In this document: positions 12,398-21,683 of the stretch, piece after piece
Numbering within the stretch: the first letter of the stretch is position 1
Layout of the letters: each line of letters begins with the position of its first letter
DNA from: Gautieria morchelliformis
Lineage: Eukaryota > Basidiomycota > Agaricomycetes > Gomphales > Gomphaceae
DNA length: 64,000 nucleotides
Direction of reading: 5' to 3'
NCBI GenBank assembly: GCA_015179125.1
Contig: WHVA01000468.1
Span: 1 to 64,000, forward strand
Program-made: the position numbers and the translations under genes
Notes under the pieces: generated by a model
The model's input: only the letters and a program-made list of their open reading frames with translations
Database searches by the model: none
What the model was told of the DNA's origin: nothing

Positions 12398-12894
12398 TGT
12401 AGAGGACAGGAATTATAGGCAGTAGGTATGGACTTGTTGCTCAAAAGAATAGACTAGAAATTAATTCACTCTCTCAGTGAATTTAGTTGTCACTCTAAAT
12501 ATATTATACACTACCTAGAAATTAATTCACTACAGAGGATTTCTAGGTCAATAAATCGAAAGAATGCTAGACTAATTTACTTGCCTCTCTCAGTGAATTT
12601 AGTTGTCACTGAGAGAGGGGGAAACTGTTTCACTGCGCATGTACTACTACCCGGCCCTTTAGCGCCCAAGAGCTCGCGCGTCGAAGTCATTTCAGACTCC
12701 GCTGGGTGCAGCCGCTTGTGAAAGTAGGAATAACAAAATGAAATAGAGAGACAGGGAGTGAGTGGAAAATTTCGAAAATAACCAGAGAATTGGATGCATG
12801 ATACAAGAACAACATGAGAAGAAATTGAGAAAGCACACAACAAATTGGATATATTATGCTTGATTTTGGTGCAGGAGCATCAATGCACCCAACA
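12398..12894 (-). repeat. Solo LTR C inside copia 1
   Basis: This 497-bp insertion has TG…CA ends (plus strand TGTAGAGGACAGG to GCACCCAACA; TGTTGGGTGC on the minus strand). It is flanked by the duplication CTTTT (12393-12397, 12895-12899). Copia-type LTRs usually begin TGTTGG, so the minus orientation is preferred. It contains two copies each of a CTCTCAGTGAATTTAGTTG-like and a TAGAAATTAATTCACT block. No coding capacity is seen. Confidence 0.85.
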
Positions 12895-13169
12895 CTTTTA
12901 TCGCGGAAATCGCGCAACCACTCAAGGAGCCCGTCACCATACACTTAGACAACATCTCTGCTATTTCCATCACGAAGAACGATGCGTACCACCCTCGTAC
13001 CAAACATATCGATATTCGCTACCACTTCATACGGGACGCCGTTCGCAGGAAGCTCATACAGGTCGACTACGTCCCCACTGCTGACATGGCTGCGGACATG
13101 TTCACCAAACCCCTAGCCCGGCACAAGGTGGAGTACCTAAACTTGCTGGTAGGGATGCGTTCCGCTTAA
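12895..13169 (+). pseudogene. Copia 1 RNase H C-terminal fragment
   Basis: This is the displaced end of the copia 1 polyprotein. It contains IHLDNISAISITKN, the strongly conserved RTKHIDIRYHFIRD and a tail with DMFTKPLARHK, then TAA at 13167-13169 next to the polypurine tract. Its frame matches 12397 with one CTTTT copy removed, so LTR C is the only disabling lesion seen in this element. Confidence 0.9.
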
Positions 13170-13176
13170 GGGGGAG

Positions 13177-13481
13177 TGTTGGGGTTATCGGGGATAAGCT
13201 AGAACGCTGTTAGGGTGGAGGGGAGATTGGTCAGGGTATGGTCTCATATCAGTAGCCTCGGGCATATGCCCGAGGCCGTATATAGTGCAACCCAATAGTT
13301 AGCGGCACCTCAGTGAACTACCACGCTCACTGAGGTGCGTATCCTTTTCTATCGATGTCTAGATACAAAGCCACTCACTCCGTTGATAGCTTTATATCTA
13401 GGTAGAGTACTAATACATACACTCAGTGAACTACCACGCTCACTGAGCTTTATATCTAGTCTACTGCGCATAACCTCCACA
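13177..13481 (+). repeat. Copia 1 3' LTR
   Basis: It has the same length as the 5' LTR and three transitions relative to it (about 99% identity). The palindrome is kept at 13256-13275. The low divergence indicates recent insertion. Confidence 0.95.
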
Positions 13482-14517
13482 CAGTGCTCTTAGTAATTAT
13501 GGCTACAGAGCCCTAATTGGCTCAGGACTGCTTACTCAGCTTCTGAGTGCCAAATACATGGTTATCTGGAGATACAGCCTCAATGACTCAACCAATCCAG
13601 GCACAACTTGGTGAGTCAGGAGTACATGACTCAGCCAAGCTGTGCTATGGCACATGACCCTTTTCAGTGAGTCATTCCTGACAAATCAAGCTCTGATTGG
13701 TAGGAAGCATGGTAGAGTCCCCTGGAAACAGCCAGTTTCTTCCAACCTTTCTTCCATCTTCCACAAGCTTCTTCCCCCATTCCATTAATAGATAGAAGGT
13801 TCTACCTGCTTACTAAGCTCCTGTACATTACAATATAAAAGGAGGCCCTTTGCCTGTCCTTTGAGCAATCAATCTACCCATCTTCTATCCTACACAGCTT
13901 GTGTGACTTGCACATCTTACCTAAGTTCCTAACCCGAACTAGAATACTACTCTTGCTTAGAGTAACTATTCTTAGTTAAGTAGTTGCTTTACTGCTTAGC
14001 CACTTAGCCTAACACGCTGGGTGAAACTCTACAGAGTGAGGTTGGCAATCGATTTTCTTGTCAATTAGCACTCCAATACCCGAGACGAGCTGTTCAGTTG
14101 ATTTTCCTGTTCAGTGACTTTCACAAGTCAAGTCAAGTTGTGCGCGAAAGCCACTTCACATTACTCTCTCATTATTGCAGTGCATTGACGTTGGTCGACC
14201 CAATCCACTTACAAACTCTCCTGCGGAGCCTATTCCCTCTTTATTAAAAGGAATACTCTTGGACCCCGATAGTGTCCTTGAACCTACACACTCTTTTAGT
14301 TTATTGTTCAGTGCAGCTAAGAAACGCATTGCCTTCTACCTGTAATAACTTGGACTAGTTATTACACAGATTGCAACCAAGGTACAAATATTAAATTATT
14401 TCCGGAGTTGTGCGGCTGCATTGAATTGGTATTCTACTCGTCGTGTAAACGACACGTTCTGATAGACAGAGGCGTTAGCAATAACACCAAAGTCTTGAAG
14501 GGTTCCAAAACATCCAG

Positions 14518-15375
14518 CTCAAGTTCGCCCATGCGGCCTCAAAAAGGCCACGCCATGACCCGGCCACAGATCCGGTGGCCGGGCCCTCATCACCTCGCGG
14601 GACGGCACCCTTGCCAGCACGCGCAGCATCGGGGTTAGCGTCCCGATTATCGGCCCCCACCCCGACGATGACAACGACAGAGGGGTGGAGCGCACCGTCT
14701 GACGCGGCCTATGGTGTCCCAGATGGATGGGAGTCCGACTCCTCCATCTGGAAGACGTACGAGCCGGACAGAGCTCAGCGTCTGGCTGAGCAGCCAAAAA
14801 AGAAGCGCAAGAAATTGCGTGGCACCCCCAATACCGTCAATGGTCTAGCCATTGCGAGAGAAAGTGCAATCAGCACATACCTTGCAGCATCACTGTCACA
14901 CACGATCAACGACCCTGCCCTACAACGGCAGATAGCAGTGATTGAGGCCCAGTACATTGGGCCTCACATGGACCTGCCACCACCGGTGGGGACAGTTCAC
15001 CCTCCCTACCGGGGGGAGGGAGTGATCATACCACTCGGAGACCCGCCGACCTCCGAGATGGGCCTCCTACCACGGCCGGTAGGAAAGGCGCCGCAGCGTC
15101 GTACTCAATAGAACGACGTCTGCCCACTCAACGACCCACGCTTCGTTGAGCTCCTAGCGTGGGCAAAAGACACACCGCAAGTCGCGCGCACATGCGACAT
15201 GATCAGCATGTTCAAGTGCATCGAGCGCGAGCAACGCGCTCGCAATCCCAAACGGGATTGTCTTGTAATAGCAAGCAGTACCCTGCACGACATTGCCGCT
15301 ATCCTAAGGGGTTGGATACATAACCCGAAGGAATCCCCACCGCCATCCACGACAACGCGGATGGAACCTTCAACC
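14518..15375 (+). pseudogene. Element X ORF, segment 2 (unknown function)
   Basis: This segment joins segment 1 in the same frame once solo LTR B and one TCCAG copy are removed (…LQLQ followed by LKFAHAASKRPR). It holds a Pro/Ser-rich linker, a basic stretch AEQPKKKRKKLRG that looks like a nuclear localisation signal (about 14790-14825), and a more ordered part with NGLAIARESAISTYLAASL and KRDCLVIASSTLHDIAAIL. A TAG at 15109-15111 breaks the frame and a further one-base shift is needed near 15330-15350. Copia 2 is inserted at its end. No known family was recognised. Confidence 0.5.
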
Positions 15376-15729
15376 TGTAAGATTAGATGATCTGTAATAT
15401 GGATCTCAGTGTTTGAACACGACAGCGTAGCCAAACGACTGTATATTCACCTGTAATATGGATCTACAATATACAGGTGAGTTAAGATAAATAGATACTA
15501 AATGATTTGTCTCACCTCAGTGTTTGAACGCGACAGCGTAGCCAAACGACTGAGGAGAGCGGTCGAACAGTGCACTACTTATACTATAAGAGACTTATTG
15601 TTCTAATCTAAATGGGACAACAAAAGAACAGGAAGAACAATGGACATAATGGGTGGTCCACTTGCATATACCCGGCGACCAAGTACAATGCGCGGCTGTC
15701 ACGTGCCCGCAGTCCCCACAGCTCCAACA
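15376..15729 (-). repeat. Copia 2 3' LTR (with internal insertion)
   Basis: Compared with the 5' LTR it has about 111 extra bases around 15440-15550. These include a second copy of the roughly 35-bp CAGTGTTTGAAC…AAACGACTG block and a CACCTGTA…TACAGGTG inverted pair. It also lacks 26 bases bounded by CACGTG in the other LTR. The remainder is nearly identical. Confidence 0.9.
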
Positions 15730-15740
15730 CTCCCCCTCAA

Positions 15741-18700
15741 ACCGTCGACAGCCCGAGTTCGACCGCGAACCTTGGTGGATGGTAACGCTTTGGTAAGTGC
15801 ATCCGCTATCATGTCATCTGTAGGGCAGTATACTAAGCGTAGGACGCCCTGTTCCACGATCCATCGTATGAAATGGAAACGGATGTCGATGTGTTTGGTA
15901 CGTGCATGATATTGATGATCTTTCACCAGGGTGATTGCTGACTGATTGTCAGAAAACAACGTCGTTGGTGACATTTCGGTATTGAAGAGCTGTTGGATCA
16001 AGGAGCGAAGCCACTTCACCTCCTTTGCAGCGTGAGCGGCTGCTACATATTCGCTTTCCGTTGTTGACAGCGAGACGATCTGCTGACGCTTTGCACTCCA
16101 GGAAACTGCTCCTCCGTGGATAATGAACGCATATCCTGATATAGCACGTCTGTCTTCAGCCATGCTACCGTCGGCGTTGGCGTATCCCGTGATCTCGGTC
16201 TTTGTATGCCCGTAAGTCAACCAAAAGTCTTTCGTTCCTTTTAAGTACTGAAAAATTCGTTTTACGGTGTTCCAATGTGTAGAACCGAACTTTGTGGAAT
16301 GGCGCGATACGGACTGGATGGCAAAGGTGATGTCAGGGCGAGTACCGAGTGCTGCGTACATCAGCGAGCCAACGGCTTCTCTGTAGGGTACGTCACGCAT
16401 TCGTGCCCATTTGGCCATGGTTTTCGGTATCGGTGTCATTGAGAGAAGTAGGCCTTGCTCCATTGGTGTGGATGCAGGCTTTAGGTCGTCGAAGTTGTAG
16501 CGGCGGATGATGGAGTCGATGTAGGCACGTTGGGAGAGGTGTATGGTACGTCGTTCTCTATCACGCTTGACTTCTATACCTAACAGCCAATGCAGTTCGC
16601 CAAGGTTGGTAATTTCAACATGGTTTGAAATCCCCTTTTTGAACTGATTCACAAGGGCTGGCGTTGTTGCGGCTATCGTGCAGTCATCCACGTGGACCAG
16701 GACGATTACAGTGGCCGAGTTGGTGTGTCGATAGAACACGGCCTGATCTACGTCGCAGCGGGAGAACATGAGCTTGGTGAGCATTATTTCTACAAGTTTC
16801 TGGTACCAGCGCCGCCCTGACTGTTTTAGTCCGTAGAGTGTTTTCCGCAAGATACAGACCTTTCCAGAAGAGTTCGGCGCGTGATACCCAGGAGGTTGGG
16901 ACATGTAGACTGTCTCATTTTCGGTTAGTTCTCCATTTAAATATGCACCTTTGATATCGATCTGATGTAGCTCCATGTCTTTTGCAGCAGCTAGCACGAG
17001 CACAGTTCGGATTGACGCAAGCTTTGCAACTGGGGCAAAGGTGTCAAAGTAGTCCACTCCAGGTACTTGTGAAAATCCTTGCGCAACAAGACGAGCCTTG
17101 TATCTTACTACATTTCCAGCTGCGTCCTTTTTTGCACGAAATACCCACTTGGAACCCACAATATTTGCATTGGTTGGGGCTTCGGTGAGTTCCCAAGTTC
17201 CTGATTCGCGGAGGAGTGCTAACTCTTCTTGTATTGCCTTTTCCCACAGATGCCAGTCCGGGCGTCGTTTTGCTTCAGCGAGGGAGCGAGGTTCGAGAGC
17301 CTCGGTTTCGCTAGTTTGTGCTACCAGTGCGTATTCATCTGATTCAACTGCCATCATCATCCAGTCTGATGATGCTTCGCCTTCTAGCATGTTTTTGGTG
17401 GCAGTGGGCATTTGGACTCCAGTTGCTATGACTGGGTCAGATGATCGGTGAGAGGTGGTTCCATGTCCTTCTAGGATGTTGCGAATGCGCTGACTGGGCT
17501 TGCGTACGCGTTTCGCAGGTGTATCAACCTCGGAGTCAGACAGGCTGGTGTCGGGAACGGGAGGTGCTGAGGGGGCAGTAGGTTTAGGAATGGCTGAGGG
17601 TAAGTCAGTTTTCGTTTCGAATACTTGCAAATCCTCCCCCTCGAGACGAGAAGCTGACGGATCGTAATAGACGTTGCGTTCCACGGTGACCGTCTGCTTC
17701 TCAGGCCAGTATATACAAACGCCTTTACTGCGATCGCCAATGCCTAACCAGCGCCCTTCAGTTACACGCCCGCCGAGTTTGTCTCCACTTTCGGTGCGTA
17801 CCCATACTTTCTCGCCCCACTCGCGTACATTTTGGAGGTCGGGTTTCCTTCCAAAAGCAGCTTCGAAGGGTGTCATGCCTTCGACAGATTTGGTGAATGT
17901 CCGATTCATTAGCCAAACTACATGACACGCAGCTTCTCCCCACAGAAACTTTGGTAGACCACTCGCGTGTAGCAGGGCACGTATACGCTCTACGATGGTG
18001 CGATTGCGTCGTTCAGTGACCCCATTGTGCTGGGGGGTATCGTGAACGGTAAGTTTTTGCTCAGTACCTTTAGACTTAAGGTAAAGCTCAAAACTCTTCC
18101 CTAGATACTCTCCTCCACGGTCTGAGTGTAGCATCTTTATGCTGGAATTGAGCTGCGTGCTACACCATGTAGCGTAGTCCTTGTAGGTGCCCAGGGCTTC
18201 GTCTTTCGTGCACAGAAGGTATAGGTGAGTTAAGCGTGTCATGTCATCTGTAAAAGTGACATAGTAACGCTTCCGGCCTTTGTGGCAACCGGAGCTGGTC
18301 CCCACAGGTCACTGTGTACTTTGTCACTGAAGTTCGAGGCACGTTTGCCTTCTCGCATTTTAGGCACAGACTTGCGAGTCGCTTTGGCATAAATACAGGA
18401 CTCGCAAAAGAGGGCGTCTGCTTGAGGTAATGTATCCAGTTTTATTCCAGTTACAAATCCTTTTGCAACTAACCTTTTGGCTGCTTCAGGTGAAATGTGT
18501 CCCAAACGATGATGGAGTTGTTCCAAGGTGAGTGTTTCTGCCGCTGCATTTGCTGTATCGGGCTCATGCGTAACTCGATAAAGGCCGCATCCTGATTTAG
18601 GGACTGCGCCAACTTGCTCTCCATTTCGCCCGTGTATCATGCATTTGCCGTCCGCAAATGTTACAGCAAAGCCGGCCTCATCGAGCCGTCCAACGGACAC

Positions 18701-18815
18701 GAGTGTGTACCCAACATCAGGTGAATACAATACTTCAGAGAGCTTTAGTTTGGAGACATCGACACCATTTGGTACGTCGATTATCATTTTGCCCGTTCCT
18801 ACTGCATTAAAGCTT
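15741..18815 (-). pseudogene. Copia 2 integrase-RT-RNase H part
   Basis: Downstream of the TGA the frame gives the protease end, the integrase zinc site (LHHRLGHIS…CESCIYAK) and KVHSDLWGPAP. A one-base loss in an A-run near 18285 then shifts the frame. After it come YYVTFTDDMTRL, HSDRGGEYLG, reverse transcriptase (GSKWVFRAKKDAAGNV, catalytic LVHVDDCTIAA) and RNase H (ISGYAFIIHGGAVSWSAK, RTKHIDIRFHFIRW). With one nonsense codon and one frameshift this copy cannot make Pol. It could supply RNA for trans mobilisation. Confidence 0.92.
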
Positions 18816-18818
18816 TGT

Positions 18819-20182
18819 CAGTTGGCAGCCTGGAATGACTTGGGTGAAATCTTGACAAAGTTTTGGACTGCGTCATGATAGGGTGTTATGTGTTGTGTAC
18901 ATCCCGAGTCGTACACTTCGATACAGGGTGAGTTTGCAGCAGTTTCGTTTGCTTCGACGCAAACTGCATGGGCATCTTCCAGATCATTGCAGATGAAGTC
19001 CGGGTCATCACTGACAAGCAAAGCAGCATCGCTCTCGTCAGTTCCAGGTGACCTTTCCATTTCATATTCGCTGTCTGACTCGTCGCTGATCTTGGAAAAC
19101 CAGTTGAGGTTGTTTGCCCCTTTGTCATCATCGTCTGTATCGGACTCGCAGTTTGACAGTAGCTTGGGTAGCTCATTTTCGTCAAGGTTCTCAAAGCAAT
19201 CGTCTGCCCCTTCATCTCCATCGTCTGTGTCGGACTCACAATTTGACAGGAGTTCGGGTAGTTCGTTTTCGTCAAGGTCCGCAAAGAACGCAGCTTCGTC
19301 CTCATCATCGGATTCAACAGCTGCATTTGCAGAACCTCCGCCTTGAGTTGAGTTTTGTTTCTTGTTGTCTGTTGCTTTGGCAGGCTTAGGACACTTGTTC
19401 CTATAGTGTCCCTTGTCGCCACAGTTCCAACAAGTTCCCTTCGGTTTGTGCTCTGACTTCTTTCCCTTTGAGTTTGCTGACACAAACATTGCTTCATCTT
19501 TTTCGTTTCCCTTTCCACTCGCATGTCCGGAACGACGGGATCTCTGGGCTGTATGACGCTCATATTCCTCGGAGACTAAGGTTATGAGTTCGTCAGGATC
19601 TATGGTCTTCGTGGAGCTATACAACCTTGCGACGGCAAGTAGGTTCGATGCGAAGGCTGAGAGGTGAGGTGGGAGGGACTTGATGATAGTGGAACGGTAA
19701 TCTTGTACTTCAATGTCCACGCCGAAGGTAGCTAACTCCTCTCTTTTGACGCGAAGTCCATCGAGGAATTCACGAACATTGCCTTTGTCAGGGCATCTGG
19801 AATCCATGAACTGGGTACGCAGGTCCGCTTGAGCGAAAGCACCTTTTGACGAGTACTCTTTTACGATGAGGTCCCATCGGTCTTTTAAGGACGATTTGCT
19901 ATGGACGCGTATGAGTGTGGAGTCAGGAATTCGGTGAGTCAGGAGAGCTTTTGCGGTTCGGTCCTCTTTGACCCATTTGGCGAGGGCATCTTCTTCACCA
20001 GCAGCTGGTGGAGTGCTAACTGTCGGTTGGGTAATCATACCGTCAAAGTACCCCCATAAGCCTTTTGCTTCGACAGCATCCTGGAAGCGCATCGAGAACA
20101 CTATCCAATTCAGGCCGTTCGTCATGAGTTTGGGAACCGAGGAGGGGAGAAGGTCGGTGGTGGTCAGAGCGGTGGTAGTCAT
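18819..20182 (-). pseudogene. Copia 2 Gag-protease part
   Basis: This frame of about 454 residues starts at an ATG at 20182. It has Gag with LNWIVFSMRFQDAVEAKGLW, a zinc knuckle CWNCGDKGHYRNKC, and an acidic region in which a roughly 35-residue block (core LDENELPxLLSNCESDTDD) is tandemly duplicated (about 19120-19290). Protease follows with VYDSGCTQHIT, a DSG active site. The frame ends at a TGA at 18816-18818. Beyond it the same frame continues into conserved protease sequence, so the TGA is a nonsense mutation inside the protease and not a normal gene end. Confidence 0.9.
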
Positions 20183-20235
20183 GCTTTTGAAGGGAGCTGA
20201 GGGATCTAGTGATTAGGTGCGGGGGCCCAATAACC

Positions 20236-20504
20236 TGTAAGATTAGATGATCTGTAATATGGATCTCAGTGTTTGAACGCGACAGCGTAGCCAAACGACT
20301 GAGGAGAGTGGTCGAACAATGCACTACTTATACTATAAGAGACTTATTGTTCTAATCTAAATGGGACAACAAAAGAACAGAAAGAACAATGGACATAATG
20401 GGTGGTCCACTTGCATATACCCAGCGACCAAGTACAATGCACGGCTGTCACGTGTTTGCACTTTTGCCCACGGTCACGTGCCCGCAGTCCCCGCAGCTCC
20501 AACA
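20236..20504 (-). repeat. Copia 2 5' LTR
   Basis: On the minus strand it runs TGTTGGAGC…CTTACA. The 26-bp stretch between two CACGTG copies (about 20449-20480) is present here and missing from the 3' LTR. Confidence 0.92.
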
Positions 20505-20509
20505 CAACC

Positions 20510-21186
20510 TAGACGACATGGACGTCTGGATGTGGTTGAAGGCACTCGCGCCCTGTGTTAAAGGGGTCGCATCACCTCTCAAGTTGAGACTCCTCGACTT
20601 GTTCGGCTTGACCGACCAATGGTCGAGCTTTGTCGATGCCAGGGAATGCCTGACACCGCAGAGCACCAGCCTGCGGCTTTCCATCACAGGTCCATATCCC
20701 GTGGGAGGCCAGGCTGGCCCTGACATCCCGCTCGCTGAGATCGCATGATGGCTGGCCCGCTATGCCGGCGTCACTCACAAACGAGCAGCCCGCATTGAAC
20801 ATTACGTTCAACGCAGCCTCACCGGCGCAGCGTTCAGTGCCGCCGCATGGGAGGGCCAACAAAAGGTCCTTGAGACCAACCATGTCAGGGCTGCGGTGCC
20901 ACAACCGCTCACCCACGCTCAGCTCGATCATGAGCTGGCGCGCTTCCGGCCTCCTGCACAGGCCGAGGACCCGGCTGTCGAGGCCATGCTCTGCAAGGAC
21001 ATCGACCCCGTCAACCAAACGGAAACCCCCACCAGTGGTGAGACAGAACAGCCTCACCCAACCACCCCCGTGGATGTGGAGGTGCCCCCAGAGGAGTCAC
21101 GTGCTCCCCCAGCCCCATACGATGATGTCATCATATCGGAATCACTAGAGGATGCCATCATGTTGGTCCCCTATAGTTGTCTATAG
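20510..21186 (+). pseudogene. Element X ORF, segment 3 (unknown function)
   Basis: This follows copia 2 and its CAACC duplication. The frame reads LDDMDVWMWLKALAPC, then PLKLRLLDLFGLTDQWSSF. It has one TGA at 20746-20748, then continues with WLARYAGVTHKRAARIEHYV and a proline-rich acidic tail, ending at TAG 21184-21186. The stop overlaps the polypurine tract, as in compact LTR elements. Summed over the three segments the ancestral protein would be about 660 residues. Confidence 0.5.
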
Positions 21187-21196
21187 AGGTGGAGGG

Positions 21197-21411
21197 TGTA
21201 AATAACCTATGTATCATACATGTATACTAGTTATTACATAATCCCAGTGGGCACCTTAGGGACCCACTGTATGGTTTATGCGTGGGAACCGGCTAGCGGC
21301 CCCAATCGCATCTTACCCTTACACTGTCACTACGTAGCATTCAGAATACCACACTTTGATCAAGTTCTGCTGTGCCCTTGTGACACAAGGCTTAAGATCG
21401 ACATCTTTACA
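21197..21411 (+). repeat. 3' LTR of element X
   Basis: This 215-bp LTR runs TGTAAATAACC to ATCTTTACA, directly after a polypurine tract. It is inverted relative to 1170-1383 and about 90% identical. The next 5 bases, GTCTT, should be the target duplication, but the partner copy was not found because the left end of X is missing. Confidence 0.7.
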
Positions 21412-21683
21412 GTCTTCCTCCTGCTCGCTTGTAGTGTTCTCCGGGCTTGGGCCTAGGCCCGGGCTGAGCCCAAGCCCAGCCCTAAAAAGCCCGAGCCCGG
21501 CCCAGCCCAGGCCTCCAAAAGCCCGAGGAGCAGGGCCGGGCTTCATTTTCATAAGCCCGGGCTTTTGGGTGGGTATTAGTATTTAATTCAGCGACGCAAG
21601 TCGCTGCATACTATTGAATCTACTACTCTTCATAAGTTGCCCATGCCGCGTGTCACGACAGCTCCGATGAGGAAATCCAGGAA

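Larger units (their letters stand above)
8120..13481 (+). mobile_element. Ty1/copia element 1 (nearly complete, young)
   Basis: Two 305-bp LTRs (8120-8424 and 13177-13481) differ at only three positions. They are flanked by the perfect 5-bp target duplication CAGTG (8115-8119, 13482-13486). A primer-binding site follows the 5' LTR and a polypurine tract AAGGGGGAG (13168-13176) precedes the 3' LTR. One Gag-Pol frame fills the interior and is damaged only by insertion of solo LTR C in RNase H. It sits inside solo LTR B. Confidence 0.96.
7615..14512 (+). repeat. Solo LTR B (split by copia 1)
   Basis: It starts TGTAGGGGAACGG and ends GGGTTCCAAAACA. It is flanked by the 5-bp target duplication TCCAG (7610-7614 and 14513-14517). 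Without copia 1 and one CAGTG copy it is about 1,531 bp, close to LTR A, and it shares A's start and last 45 bp. A TATA box lies at 13834-13840 (TATAAAA). No internal element sequence is attached, so it is a solo LTR left by recombination between two LTRs. It splits the ORF of element X cleanly in phase. Confidence 0.8.
15376..20504 (-). mobile_element. Ty1/copia element 2 (minus strand, inactive)
   Basis: The 5' LTR is at 20236-20504 (269 bp) and the 3' LTR at 15376-15729 (354 bp). The flanking duplication CAACC lies at 15371-15375 and 20505-20509. On the minus strand the primer-binding site GGTTATTGGGCCC (20223-20235) follows the 5' LTR. A polypurine tract (GAGGGGGAG, 15730-15738) precedes the 3' LTR. 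Gag-Pol carries one TGA and one frameshift. It is inserted in the ORF of element X. Confidence 0.94.
6937..21411 (+). mobile_element. Element X: LTR element with one large ORF of unknown type
   Basis: After the nested insertions at 7615-14512 and 15376-20504 are set aside, X is about 2.5 kb. It has a leader (6937-7164), one ORF (7165-21186, discontinuous), a polypurine tract AGAGGTGGAGGG (21185-21196) and a 215-bp 3' LTR (21197-21411). The 5 bp after the LTR (GTCTT) are followed by Helitron helicase sequence, so X landed in a Helitron. Its 5' LTR is not visible; the chromovirus lies there instead. No protease, RT or integrase is present, so it would be non-autonomous or a Gag-only relic. The leader has two hairpins: GACATGGG/CCCATGTC (6954-6971) and CCTCGGA/TCCGAGG near 7101-7118. 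Confidence 0.55.

Noticed and set aside
12398-12894. An intron in copia 1 RNase H
   Set aside because: The ends are TG…CA with a 5-bp duplication and there is no GT…AG pair at the frame-restoring junction; a solo LTR explains it better.
15109-15111. Programmed readthrough stop in element X
   Set aside because: At least two other in-frame stops and a frameshift occur in the same ORF, so decay is simpler.
18816-18818. UGA readthrough between Gag and Pol in copia 2
   Set aside because: The stop lies inside the protease, after its active site, and a frameshift follows; this is a mutation, not a regulatory stop.
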